20,978 nt of DNA from a virus, in IMG/VR virus record IMGVR_UViG_3300044715_001341, positions 1-20,978 of that record; one strand, written 5' to 3'. A program made the translations under genes and the position numbers. How positions within the stretch are numbered: the first letter of the stretch is position 1; each line of letters starts with the position of its first letter. Shown piece by piece: positions 8,601 to 16,389 of the stretch. Below the pieces are notes generated by a model. That model searched no databases, had not been told where the DNA came from, and worked only from the letters and a program-made list of their open reading frames with translations.

Positions 8601-11600
8601 TTGCATTACCAATAATGTTAGTGGTTGCATTTCGAATGTTTGCTGCACCGGTTGTTGCACCAACAATTAATGTTGCCGCTGCACCAAATGCGTTTACCGT
8701 GGTTGCAGTTGTATTGAATACATCTTGTGCTGTTTGAGTACCGACTACAGTTGGGTTATTAATAGTTAATGTACCACTTGTTGCACCAAATTCTAAGTCA
8801 GTTGCAGCTTTAAATGCATCTACTGTAATTGCATTTGCATTTAATAGATTAAATGTACTTGCACTTGTAGTTAAATCACCACCGTTAACAGCTAAGTTAG
8901 CAGTTAATGTAGTATCACCAGTTACACCAAGTGTTGTACTAAATTGTGCAGATGTACCGATTAAATGTTTATTTAAATTCCAACTAGTTGTTGCGTGTGT
9001 GTAAAGTATTGTTGCACCAGCACCATCAACTGTTAGTCCAGCGCCGTTTGCCGCTGCAGAATCTACAGCACCTTTAGCTACTGTAATATTTAAATCTTCA
9101 ACATCTAATGTCGCTGTATTAAGAGTTGTTACATTACCGTTAACTGTTAAATCACCAGTAACTACAACATTACCACCAACATTTAAGTTTTTAGCAACAC
9201 CAACGCCGCCTAATAATACCAATGCTCCAGATGTAGTATTTGTACTTTCTGTTGTTGCACTAATATTTAAATTACCAGTTGTTATTAAGTTATTTTGTAC
9301 AGTAGTATTGCCTGTTGATGCGCCAACGTTAAGTGCAGTAGCAGCACCAAATGCGTTTACTGTTGTTGCTACTGTATTATAAACAGCTTGCGTTGTTTGT
9401 GTACCAACTAAAGTTGGGTTGTTAATTGTTATTGTACCACTTGTAGCACCTACATCAATTGCAGTTGCTGCACCAGCAAAATTAACTGTTGTAGCGGTTG
9501 CATCAATTAAATTAAATGTGCCAGCAGATGTAGTTAAATCACCACCGTTAACTGCTAAATCACCAGCTAATGTAACATCACCAGTTAAACCAAGAGTTCC
9601 GCCAACTGTTGCATTACCAATAATGTTAGTAGTTGCATTGCGGATATTTGCTACACCAGTAGTTGCACCTAATATCATTGTAGATGCAGCACCAAATGCG
9701 TTTACTGTAGTTGCTACAGTATCGTAAACATTTTGCGTTGTTTGTGTACCAACTAATGTTGGGTTGTTAATTGTTATTGTACCACTCGTAGCACCCACAT
9801 CAATTGCAGTTGCTGCACCAGCAAAATTAACTGTTGTGGCATTTGCATCTATTAAATTAAATGTGCCAGCAGATGTAGTTAAATCACCACCGTTAACTGC
9901 TAAATCATCTGTTAATGTTGCTACTCCAGTTACAGCTAATGTACCACCAACTGTAGCATTTCCGATAACATTAGTAGTTGCGTTGCGGATATTTGCTACA
10001 CCAGTAGTTGCACCAACTATAAGTGTTGTTGCAGCGCCAAATGCGTTTACAGTTGTGGCAGTTGTATTATATAAGTCTTGTGTTGTTTGTGTACCCACTA
10101 CTGTTGGGTTATTAATTGTTAATGTACCACTAGTAGCACCAAACTCTAAATCAGTAGCTGCTTTAAACGCATCCACTGTAGTAGCATTTGCGTTAAACAC
10201 TGTAGCAGTTGTAGCTGTAGTGGTAATGTCACCGCCATTTACTGATAGGTCACCTGTTAGTGTAATATTAGCTAATGTTAAATCTAAGCTATATGTAACT
10301 TCTTTAGTAGTGCTGTTATATTGTAGTGTGCCAACGTTACCTGTGGCATTTCTAATTGGAGCCACATAGAAACTGTCTGTCTGTGCTGATACTCCGTTAA
10401 CGTTAGCGCCAGTGGCATTAAGAATAATAGTATTTGCGGCTTGAGATACTGCGCCTGCACCTTTACCTAATGCTAACGAGTTGTCTCCTTGACTGCTGTA
10501 TCCTGCAAAATTACCTATTGCGACAGCATTTCCACTTTGATTTACTCCGCCCGCCCAGTCGCCAATAGCCACTGAAAAATCGCCTTGGCTGCTAGCTCCA
10601 GCAAGATGTCCAACTGCTACTGAATAATCACCTTGACTAGTTTGTCCTGCCTGAGGGCCTATTGCTGTTGCTTGGAACCCACTGCTTTCGCCGGCACCAG
10701 ATCCAACAGCAACCGATTCAAATCCTTGGCTATTAGACCCTGCATAATTACCTATAGCTACTGCCCTAGTAGCTTGGCTACCAAAGCCGGCATTTTGACC
10801 GAATGCTATCGCATCATCAGCATTGTCTTTAATTACAGCGCCGTTAGGTAATGTAATCGTTCCGCCGATCGTTGCGTTGCCTAAAATATTAGTAGTCGCA
10901 TTACGGATATTTGCCGCACCAGTAGTTGCACCAACTATAAGTGTTGTTGCAGCACCTGCAAAGTTCATTGTAGTTGCGGCTGTATTATACAAGTTTTGTG
11001 TTGATTGCGTACCAACTAATGTTGGATTATTAATTGTTGCTGTACCTGATGTTGCACCAACATTTAATGTTGTTGCAGCACCTGCAAAGTTCATAGTAGT
11101 TGCGTTTGTGTTGTATAATGCTTGCGTTGCTTGTTGTCCAACTACAGTTGGGTTGTTAATTGTAAATGTACCTGTTCCTGCGCCAACGTTTGCTGTAGTT
11201 GCTGATGTAAATGCACTTACAGTTGTTGCGTTTTGTGTTAGCAATGATACAGTAGTTTGCGCACCGTCGATTGTAGTTGCATTTGGAACCCATACATTTG
11301 CATTATTAGCAGTAAGTATACCAGTTGCAGCACCAATATTAAGTGCAGTAGCAGCACCCGCAAAGTTCATTGTAGTTGCGTTTGTATTATACAATGCTTG
11401 CGTTGCTTGTTGCCCAACTACTGTCGGGTTGTTAATTGTAAATGTACCTGTTCCGGCACCAACGTTTGCTGTTGTAACTGCTCCGCCGAAGTTTAATGTA
11501 GTTACTGTAGAATTTAATAAATCAAACGTTGCAGTGTTCGCAGTTAATGCGCCGCCACCAATTAATAAGTTACCACTTAATGTACCGTACCATGCACTCA

Positions 11601-12042
11601 AATTACCTAGTGTCGACGTAGCAGCTACAGTTAAGTTACCAACTTTTAAGTTAGCATACCCACTGTTGTTAATTGCACCATAACTTGTACCGGTATCTGA
11701 TGTGAATGTAAGTTCAAACTGTTTGTTTGCTTCTTTCCATATAAATGCTGTGGTTGTTTGATCACCGCGATTAATTAACAATCCAATATCGTAGGTGTTA
11801 GTACCACTAAACGCATTGTTTAATACAATTAACGGATCGTTAACGTAAGTGTTAGTAGAAGCTACTGTTAGATATGTACTCGACCCCTGTACTGTCAAGT
11901 TACCAGTAATAGTAACATCACTGGTCATTGTTAGGTTGCTGTTAAATAAACTACCTACGATAGATCCCGGAACAATCTTGGTGTTAGCAAGGATTGTTGA
12001 GTCCGTAATCTGATTATTCTTAATTCTGGTTAAATTTGCCAT
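5686..12042 (-). CDS. Giant repetitive tail-fibre/adhesin protein, 2118 aa, with YadA-like head
   Basis: Largest gene here, built almost entirely of Thr, Ala, Asn, Gly and Val with few charged or aromatic residues and no Cys that I can see. Residues 1-125 form an attachment-type domain (VTITGNLTVQG, then DPLIVLNN and LINRGDQTTTAFIW) that resembles the 193-aa protein upstream. Residues about 125-400 and 560-1790 are beta repeats with a 42-aa unit (NNPTLVGTQ...YNT.ATT..FGAAT...GATTG), plus 50-aa and 115-aa higher-order versions. Residues 411-545 are eight YadA-head-type repeats. A different segment with LTVDGAGATILY lies near 1000. The C-terminus carries two modules shared with neighbouring fibres (RPSN...MRFN...MEFYDG.QW, about 1797-1842; VSINGVLQ...TFTEAP..GD, about 1857-1920) and a beta-rich end. 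No S74 chaperone motif is seen. It probably forms a long trimeric beta fibre for host recognition. GGAG lies 11 bases before the start. Confidence 0.85.
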   Translation of the reverse strand: MANLTRIKNNQITDSTILANTKIVPGSIVGSLFNSNLTMTSDVTITGNLTVQGSSTYLTVASTNTYVNDPLIVLNNAFSGTNTYDIGLLINRGDQTTTAFIWKEANKQFELTFTSDTGTSYGAINNSGYANLKVGNLTVAATSTLGNLSAWYGTLSGNLLIGGGALTANTATFDLLNSTVTTLNFGGAVTTANVGAGTGTFTINNPTVVGQQATQALYNTNATTMNFAGAATALNIGAATGILTANNANVWVPNATTIDGAQTTVSLLTQNATTVSAFTSATTANVGAGTGTFTINNPTVVGQQATQALYNTNATTMNFAGAATTLNVGATSGTATINNPTLVGTQSTQNLYNTAATTMNFAGAATTLIVGATTGAANIRNATTNILGNATIGGTITLPNGAVIKDNADDAIAFGQNAGFGSQATRAVAIGNYAGSNSQGFESVAVGSGAGESSGFQATAIGPQAGQTSQGDYSVAVGHLAGASSQGDFSVAIGDWAGGVNQSGNAVAIGNFAGYSSQGDNSLALGKGAGAVSQAANTIILNATGANVNGVSAQTDSFYVAPIRNATGNVGTLQYNSTTKEVTYSLDLTLANITLTGDLSVNGGDITTTATTATVFNANATTVDAFKAATDLEFGATSGTLTINNPTVVGTQTTQDLYNTTATTVNAFGAATTLIVGATTGVANIRNATTNVIGNATVGGTLAVTGVATLTDDLAVNGGDLTTSAGTFNLIDANATTVNFAGAATAIDVGATSGTITINNPTLVGTQTTQNVYDTVATTVNAFGAASTMILGATTGVANIRNATTNIIGNATVGGTLGLTGDVTLAGDLAVNGGDLTTSAGTFNLIDATATTVNFAGAATAIDVGATSGTITINNPTLVGTQTTQAVYNTVATTVNAFGAATALNVGASTGNTTVQNNLITTGNLNISATTESTNTTSGALVLLGGVGVAKNLNVGGNVVVTGDLTVNGNVTTLNTATLDVEDLNITVAKGAVDSAAANGAGLTVDGAGATILYTHATTSWNLNKHLIGTSAQFSTTLGVTGDTTLTANLAVNGGDLTTSASTFNLLNANAITVDAFKAATDLEFGATSGTLTINNPTVVGTQTAQDVFNTTATTVNAFGAAATLIVGATTGAANIRNATTNIIGNATVGGTLAVTGAATLTDDLAVNGGDLTTSAGTFNLVNATATTLNLAGGATTVAVGANSGTITIGNPTLVGTQTTQNVYNTTATTVNAFGAASTMILGATTGVANIRNATTNIIGNATVGGTLGITGDVTLTGDLAVNGGDITTTSATATVFNTNATTVDAFKAATDLEFGATTGTLTINNPTVVGTQATQALYNTTATTLNLGGAATALAIGANSGTITIGNPTVVGTQASQDLYNTTATTLNLGGAATALNIGAATGTLTANNANVWVPNATTIDGAQTTVALLNVNATTVNAFGAATALNIGAATGTLTANNANVWVPNATTIDGAQTTVSLLTQNATTVSAFTSATTANIGAGSGTITINNPTLVGQQATQALYNTVATTMNFAGAATALNIGAATGILTANNANVWVPNATTIDGAQTTVSLLTQNATTVSAFTSATTANIGAGSGTITINNPTLVGQQATQALYNSVATTMNFAGAATSVVTGATTGTFNIRNANVYLPNATTIYSGQTTLDIANVNVTTLNVGGSATTFNLGATTGTTNIRNATTNIVGNATISATTAATSTTTGALQVSGGAGFATNIYVANGATINNTQSAENFLVKGANSTALIYANSNTDSVIIGGGHYQGSGGNTTVQGGVTLKIDATDTMLLPVGSTAQRPSNSGNVDVGGMMRFNSTINNMEFYDGSQWQTAGSIFTVISDRQFSAASGNPNGNVDGTNVTFTVQASSTTAAAIVSINGVLQMPALAYDISADVLTFTEAPALGDIIDVRLLATTTTVAALTSANGLTQFITNNTEAQIWTGSSSTTKRFFIDVNGNATFNHDVTIVGNLTVNGDSNGTINIGDASSDNVVINASSVTYTNGTKIAYDQTAVTVGTSAVVIDSFAKATYRSAKYIVNISNSGTGEYETTEVLVIHNGTTATRTQYATISTGVAALGTVSVAVNGANVELSYTGAAIGNAVKLSVSYIKV
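7622..7869 (-). repeat. 98-bp exact direct repeat pair, 150-bp period
   Basis: Bases 7622-7719 and 7772-7869 are identical over 98 bp and offset by 150 bp, matching a 50-residue protein unit (NNANVWVPNATTIDGAQTT plus flanks). Diverged copies start near 7347 and 11263. The frame is kept, so gain or loss of units leaves the fibre gene open. Confidence 0.95.
8017..8706 (-). repeat. Tandem pair of 345-bp (115-aa) units, second doublet
   Basis: Two consecutive 345-bp units, 8706-8362 and 8361-8017. Each encodes ATTVNAFGAA..., then NIRNATTNIIGNATVGGTL, LAVNGGD, and a unit ending in NNPT/GNPT..VGTQ.TQ..YNT. The doublet repeats the arrangement of 9370-10059 at a spacing of 1353 bp. Bases 8255-8352 are identical to 9608-9705 (98 bp). 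Confidence 0.9.
9370..10059 (-). repeat. Tandem pair of 345-bp (115-aa) units, first doublet
   Basis: Units at 10059-9715 and 9714-9370, each 115 codons, encode nearly the same protein. The alternating second half (LAVTG.ATLTDDLAVNGGD against LG.TGDVTL.GDLAVNGGD) follows the same order as in the doublet at 8017-8706, so the doublet was probably duplicated as a unit. Confidence 0.9.
10408..10812 (-). repeat. YadA-head-like repeats inside the giant fibre (residues 411-545)
   Basis: Eight repeats of about 14-16 residues with the pattern [A/S]-[V/I/L]-A-[I/V/F/L]-G-x-x-A-G-x-x-x-Q, for example AVAIGNYAGSNSQG and SVAVGHLAGASSQG. They close with NTIILNATG and are followed by a FYVAPIRNATG stretch. 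This is the AIG...AG signature of the left-handed beta-roll in YadA/Hep_Hag trimeric adhesin heads. The DNA here is much less repetitive than on either side. Confidence 0.8.
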
Positions 12043-12147
12043 CTGGTGTAATGCTCCGCATATTGTTGTTAGTTTAGTATTCTATTGCGTAAACTGAATG
12101 GTAGCGGCGGTTCCATATTCCCCTGGGCTGGTGCAGTTTGTTATATG
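12043..12147 (-). other. Leader region of the giant fibre gene
   Basis: About 100 untranslated bases lie between the late promoter and the start of the giant fibre gene. It contains GGAG 11 bases before the ATG and a possible long-range pairing of AAACTG with CAGTTT around a C/G-rich stretch. No open reading frame or recognised riboswitch is seen. Confidence 0.5.
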
Positions 12148-12155
12148 TATTTAGC
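12148..12155 (-). promoter_or_regulatory. T4-type late promoter for the giant fibre gene
   Basis: Minus-strand GCTAAATA followed by CATAT, identical in its octamer to the site before gp14. It lies just after the end of the 585-aa fibre gene and predicts a leader of about 100 bases. Confidence 0.55.
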
Positions 12156-12183
12156 GTTTAGATAAAAAAGCTAACTGAGTGTT

Positions 12184-13941
12184 TTAGATAATACCTGTAC
12201 CGGTTAGCATCCATATATTGGATTCTACCTTAAGTAGAGTAGCCATTCCGTAACTAGTTATAGTTCTATTAGATGAAGTTGCATTACCAGCCAAATATAA
12301 ATTTGCCTCAACTTGTTTGGCTATTGTAATATTGCCAGTACCCCTATTAACCACCATAATAGTAGTACCTGTAGGAAGTGCTACGTTAGCATGACTTGGT
12401 ACAGTCAGTGTAATTGGTGCTGCTGATGTAGAATAATAATGTTTGCCGCCATCAGTAATCGACAAAGTTACATTTGCAGCATTTATTTGAGGTAAGTCTT
12501 TGTAGCCAATTGTATATCCGTTAGTAGTACCAGTAATATTTCCTGCAACTATTTCGTATCCCGGAGACATAACTAAATTACCAATGGCAGTAATATTTCC
12601 GGTTGTAGAGTTGGTCGTTAACCTTATTGCACCGTCGTTGATAGTAGGAATCGACACTAGGTTCATTGCAATTGCTCTAACTTCAATTACATCAGATGAT
12701 AGTGGAGTTTCTGTAAAGGTAATAACATTACCCGACACCGTATAAGCAGTTGTTGGCTGTTGTAAAGTACCGTTAATACTAACTAATACACTGTCCGTAG
12801 TTGCATCGGCTATCAACGTGTAATTATTAGTAGCACCCGTAGGATAAATTGTTTCTGATGATAGATATCCAGATATATTTAAATTATTTTCCCAGGCCGA
12901 ACCATTATAATATTCAATAGTTACAAGATCAGTATTATATCGTAAATACCCCGAGCTAACATTAGTTGGACGAGTAGCTGTATTGCCAGTTGGTATCGCA
13001 AATGCATCATTACCCATAATTTGTACTATACCAGTACCGTTAGCATTTAGTGTAATATTGCCATTGTTTGCTGAATTTAATGTAATGCCACTTGTAGTTG
13101 ATATTGTTGTATTTGTAAATGTAACATTACCAACCTGAGTTAGTGTTACGTTTGCTATGTTTGTAATCCGACCTTTACTATCTACGGTTATTTTTGGGAT
13201 ACGATCTGCATATTCGTCATCTGCAGAACCGTAGATACCGGCAATTACTCCTGTATTCGCTAGTGTTAATGCAATATTAGAAATGTTGCCACTACCAGTT
13301 GCATCACCAGTAACATTAATTGTTGTACTAGTATCTACTACCGGACGACCATTTTGAATAATTGCATCTGCAGTTATTGTACCTGAAATTGTTGTATTTC
13401 CTAAATTGCCCAAGCCTTTATTGCCGACATATCGAGCCCCTGAGACAAATATACGTTTACCAGTAAATGTAACACTAGGTAAACTAGTGCCAATAAAGTT
13501 TAATACCCCAGATGCGTAATCAAAGAACCATTCGTCACTACCTGTGCCGTCAGCAAACAATTGTGTACCAGTTGTTTGAGGCGCAGTGTTACCAGCAGTA
13601 TCAAGATATACTTTAACTTGATACGTGGACCCAAAACTAGGATCAATCCAATCAGTTAAATTAGTTAACCATGTCCTGTTTGCGCTAGCAGTACCGTCGT
13701 TGGTAGTTTGCACTGTTGATGTTACTGAGTCTTTATACAATGAAACTACACTGGAATTGCTTGCAGGAATAGTTGATGGTATATTATCGCTATTAGTCCA
13801 AATACTACCACCACGAATAACTAGTGGACTAGCTATGCTTTCATTGCTAGGACTTTTAACCGATGAAGTATCTGTCTTAGCTACACTGTAGCCAACTTTT
13901 TTAAATAGGTAATCTACCTTTTGACTATCGGTTATTGCCAT
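12184..13941 (-). CDS. Tail-fibre protein, 585 aa, MAITDSQKVDYLFKK family
   Basis: Structural fibre protein. The N-terminus (MAITDSQKVDYLFKKVGYSV, then SPLVIRGGSIWTNSDNIP) is of a kind I recall from aquatic T4-like phages and is probably the virion-attachment part. Around residues 225-260 is the phage-fibre phrase YGSADDEYADRIPKITVD, followed by SKGRIT. Residues about 315-350 carry the RPTN...LRYN...IEYYNGSAW module. Residues about 365-430 carry VSINGTLQQP...ITFTETPLSSDVIEVR. Both modules recur in the 139-aa and 2118-aa proteins. The C-terminal 90 residues (GGKHYYSTSAAPITLTVP to NIWMLTGTGI) form a knob-type end typical of fibre tips. No signal peptide or enzyme motif. The start overlaps the upstream stop (TAATG), so translation is coupled to the 664-aa gene; the ribosome site is weak (AAGG, about 12 bases away). 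Exact virion position is unknown. Confidence 0.82.
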   Translation of the reverse strand: MAITDSQKVDYLFKKVGYSVAKTDTSSVKSPSNESIASPLVIRGGSIWTNSDNIPSTIPASNSSVVSLYKDSVTSTVQTTNDGTASANRTWLTNLTDWIDPSFGSTYQVKVYLDTAGNTAPQTTGTQLFADGTGSDEWFFDYASGVLNFIGTSLPSVTFTGKRIFVSGARYVGNKGLGNLGNTTISGTITADAIIQNGRPVVDTSTTINVTGDATGSGNISNIALTLANTGVIAGIYGSADDEYADRIPKITVDSKGRITNIANVTLTQVGNVTFTNTTISTTSGITLNSANNGNITLNANGTGIVQIMGNDAFAIPTGNTATRPTNVSSGYLRYNTDLVTIEYYNGSAWENNLNISGYLSSETIYPTGATNNYTLIADATTDSVLVSINGTLQQPTTAYTVSGNVITFTETPLSSDVIEVRAIAMNLVSIPTINDGAIRLTTNSTTGNITAIGNLVMSPGYEIVAGNITGTTNGYTIGYKDLPQINAANVTLSITDGGKHYYSTSAAPITLTVPSHANVALPTGTTIMVVNRGTGNITIAKQVEANLYLAGNATSSNRTITSYGMATLLKVESNIWMLTGTGII

Positions 13942-15935
13942 TAGTTGCTAGCCGCCTTAAAGCTCAATGCAGATACTGTTTGTCCGCTTGTTAGTTTAAT
14001 TCTTACATATATTTCATTTGTTGCTGTGCTACTTGAACTTACTGTACCAAAGGTAGCAGTAACACTCTTATTTGTTTGCGTAGAATTTAATGGTGCCACA
14101 CCACCTAGAGATGCTCCGTTTGATCCATTACCACCAGCACCTGTATTTGCTCCGGGAACACCTGCTCCAGCATACGCTATACTTAAATCTACCCAACCAT
14201 TTAAAGTTGACGTGCTATCTATTGTACTTCCTGGTAATGCTACCCATAGCCCGGCAATATTACCAGTCCATGTAACATCAAATTTACTTACCACAGTACG
14301 AGTAAACTTCATTGTAAAGTATTGTGATCCGCTACGTCCAGAGCTTAAATTAGGTCCGGCAGGCAAATAGCCGGTTGAATAGTTTATTTGATCATGTTTT
14401 AATATGGCCGCTACTACTGTAGCATCGTATGTTTGTAAGGTACTACTTGTACTGTTGAATGCGCTGGCGCTTGGACTGTATGCAGGGGTATCTGCACTTC
14501 CCGGGTTAATGATTCTTAGGGCGTTACCGCTACCCGTACCTACGCTAGTAACAACTATACTAGTTTCTTCAATGACCGTACTTGTGCCTGTTTTATATAG
14601 TACCGTAGCACCTGGACTAAATGATGCTGTACCTGTATTATAACTGTTACTTACACTTACACTAGGGCCGCTACTGCTAGATCCAAATCCACTAATGATT
14701 GAAGTAGTAGTTGCTACGGTGGCATTACCTGAACTTACATATAAGTTACGTGCTAGCGGAGTTGTCACACTTGCTGTAGCATAGGTAACCCCGGTTGGTG
14801 CCGCAAATGCACCCCCAGCAGTTCCAGTAACAAATGTATCACTTGTTGGATACATGTCACCACTTAATCTGTTAACATTAAAGCTAATATTAGCAGTAGT
14901 ACTACTATTATAGTGTGGTATAGTGCTCGAGTATGTTAATGATGCTGATAGTATAGCGATATTTGTTGAAAAGAATGTAGGTGTGCCCGGAGCACTGCTA
15001 TCGTAATACCAACCCGCTGTATTTGTTCCAGCCGGTACGCCTGTATGCCAAATGTTTACTTCATTCCAACCAGGTGGCACATTGCCGCCTGCACTAGCAC
15101 TAAATGAATACCAAAATCCCGCAGCTACGTTTGCTACTACATTACGATAGTCTTGATTAGCACTGATAATTAAATTACCGTAGGTTCCATTACTAGAGCC
15201 TGTCAAGGCAACATTACCTGCATCTGCATTATTTAAGTATGCTCTGACTGTACCTGTGTCTCCAGGGCCAACGTTGGCAACTGTATTTGTTGTGTAACTT
15301 GCAGCCCTACGAACACTAGTAACAGTTGAGCCGCCAGCTACGTTTCTAGTGTTGGCTGTGTTGTCTGTTTGTGTAAAGTTTGTCATACGGTATGTAGACA
15401 AACTGCTTATTGCTATTGATGTCGCGTTAGGAAAAGACGGCGGGGCTGGTGGTACTAGTTTGCCTAGTACTTCGTTTAATAATGCAATGCCATTAGTTAC
15501 TGTGGTTGTTGTAGTTAATGATGTAGCATTACTAGCAAGTTTTCCTGCTGTATTTGATCCTAACTGAACAGTGTTACCTAAGATGCCGCCCATGGCCGCA
15601 ATGTCACCGATAGTTGACCAACGCAAATTACCGGCACCATCTGTTGTAATTAAGTTATAATTTGATCCACCAGAAAGTTTTATATTTGCATTAGATCCAA
15701 GATCAATTATGCCATAGCTACTTGATAAAGTAACATTAGAAATTGTTATTGCACCTAATCTAACATTACCTGTAACATCTAATGGATACTGCGGAGAGGC
15801 CGTGTTGATACCAAGACGAAAATTAGAAAAATCTAACTGTAATAACGTATCACTGTTGGTAGTAAACCCTAGATCGAGACCTTGTCTATCTAAATTACCT
15901 AACAGTGCCGCTCCGGGTACACGACCTATTGCCAT
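13941..15935 (-). CDS. Tail-fibre/structural protein, 664 aa, MAIGRVPGAALL family
   Basis: Fibre-type virion protein. The N-terminus has the recurring form MAIGRVPGAALLGNLDRQGL, then LQLDFSNFRLGINTASPQYP and LDVTGNVRLG, a fibre shaft/attachment motif (NFRxGIN.ASP...LDV.GN) also seen in many phage and trimeric fibre proteins. After a linker (VPPAPPSFPNAT, near 162) come long Ser/Thr/Gly/Asn-rich beta regions. Near residues 525-590 is a distinct domain (AAILKHDQINYSTGYLPAGP, SGSQYFTMKFTRTVVSKFDV, GLWVALPG), then a Gly-rich loop (GAGGNGSNGASLGG) near 615. The start is firm: AGGAGT lies 6 bases upstream and a late promoter about 20 bases upstream. It is the first gene after that promoter and is coupled to the 585-aa fibre gene. 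Position in the virion is not known; no enzymatic motif is seen. Confidence 0.8.
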   Translation of the reverse strand: MAIGRVPGAALLGNLDRQGLDLGFTTNSDTLLQLDFSNFRLGINTASPQYPLDVTGNVRLGAITISNVTLSSSYGIIDLGSNANIKLSGGSNYNLITTDGAGNLRWSTIGDIAAMGGILGNTVQLGSNTAGKLASNATSLTTTTTVTNGIALLNEVLGKLVPPAPPSFPNATSIAISSLSTYRMTNFTQTDNTANTRNVAGGSTVTSVRRAASYTTNTVANVGPGDTGTVRAYLNNADAGNVALTGSSNGTYGNLIISANQDYRNVVANVAAGFWYSFSASAGGNVPPGWNEVNIWHTGVPAGTNTAGWYYDSSAPGTPTFFSTNIAILSASLTYSSTIPHYNSSTTANISFNVNRLSGDMYPTSDTFVTGTAGGAFAAPTGVTYATASVTTPLARNLYVSSGNATVATTTSIISGFGSSSSGPSVSVSNSYNTGTASFSPGATVLYKTGTSTVIEETSIVVTSVGTGSGNALRIINPGSADTPAYSPSASAFNSTSSTLQTYDATVVAAILKHDQINYSTGYLPAGPNLSSGRSGSQYFTMKFTRTVVSKFDVTWTGNIAGLWVALPGSTIDSTSTLNGWVDLSIAYAGAGVPGANTGAGGNGSNGASLGGVAPLNSTQTNKSVTATFGTVSSSSTATNEIYVRIKLTSGQTVSALSFKAASN

Positions 15936-15954
15936 TCACTGACTCCTATTTTAA

Positions 15955-15962
15955 TATTTATC
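15955..15962 (-). promoter_or_regulatory. T4-type late promoter for the 664-aa fibre gene
   Basis: Minus-strand GATAAATA, one mismatch to TATAAATA, lying 19 bases before the ATG at 15935, with AGGAGT between. It occupies the 34-base gap after the 139-aa gene. Confidence 0.7.
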
Positions 15963-15969
15963 GCAAGAG

Positions 15970-16389
15970 TTAGGCTGCGGTTGTGCTACCAATACCATGC
16001 AGTACTAATACAACTGCGGCAGCGCCTGGGGCACTAGTAAAAGTTATAGTTGTTGTTCCGTTGAACGTATAATTTACACCCGGGTTTTGATAAACTGTAT
16101 TTAAAAATACCAATACCTGTGGTTCTTGACCACTGTTATAACTCTGTGTCATTGTAAAAGTTGTAGCAACGTTGTTACCTGTAAATGAGTCTTTGGTAAT
16201 AGTAGCAGTTCCTTCTTTAGCCACAGCATTCCACACACTACTGTTATAAAATTCTAATTTACCTGTAGAAGTGTTATATCGTGTTTGCCCAATAACTGGA
16301 AATTCTGGTGCAATTGTACTTGATCCAACAGGAACACCTAGTGCGTAACTACCAGTTTTAAATACTGTATTTTTAAGTAAGCGTCCCAT
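15970..16389 (-). CDS. Small fibre-connector structural protein, 139 aa, MGRLLKNT family
   Basis: Short beta-rich virion protein. Its opening (MGRLLKNTVFKTGSYALGVP) is of a type I recall as strongly conserved in aquatic T4-like phages. Residues 18-56 hold the module GVPVGSS...GQTRYNTSTGKLEFYNSSVW, and residues about 65-135 the beta sandwich VFLNTVYQNPGVNYTF...TITFTSAPGAAA. The 585-aa and 2118-aa fibre proteins carry the same two modules in the same order, so this may be the minimal form. Its start follows the upstream stop directly (TAAATG), with AGGA in the end of that gene, so it is translationally coupled. A role as adaptor or base for fibres is inference from shared modules and position. 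Confidence 0.78.
   Translation of the reverse strand: MGRLLKNTVFKTGSYALGVPVGSSTIAPEFPVIGQTRYNTSTGKLEFYNSSVWNAVAKEGTATITKDSFTGNNVATTFTMTQSYNSGQEPQVLVFLNTVYQNPGVNYTFNGTTTITFTSAPGAAAVVLVLHGIGSTTAA

Noticed and set aside
7622-10059. CRISPR array or diversity-generating retroelement
   Set aside because: The repeats are coding, in frame, of several lengths, and not separated by unique spacers; no cas or reverse transcriptase gene is in the window and the copies show no adenine-targeted variation against a template.
10823-11683. Long plus-strand open frame (286 codons) opposite the giant fibre gene
   Set aside because: Same antisense repeat shadow; its product repeats the VVAP / VLYNACVACCPTTVG phrase, the complement of the NNPTVVGQQATQALYNT units.
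12160-12200. Possible terminator after the 585-aa fibre gene
   Set aside because: There is a T run on the minus strand (near 12165-12170), but the preceding bases do not form a convincing stem; the similar flanks are a direct, not inverted, repeat.
13625-14643. Plus-strand frames opposite the 585- and 664-aa fibre genes
   Set aside because: All are antisense shadows without ribosome sites, promoters or natural-looking composition; the minus-strand genes are linked by TAATG and cover the region.
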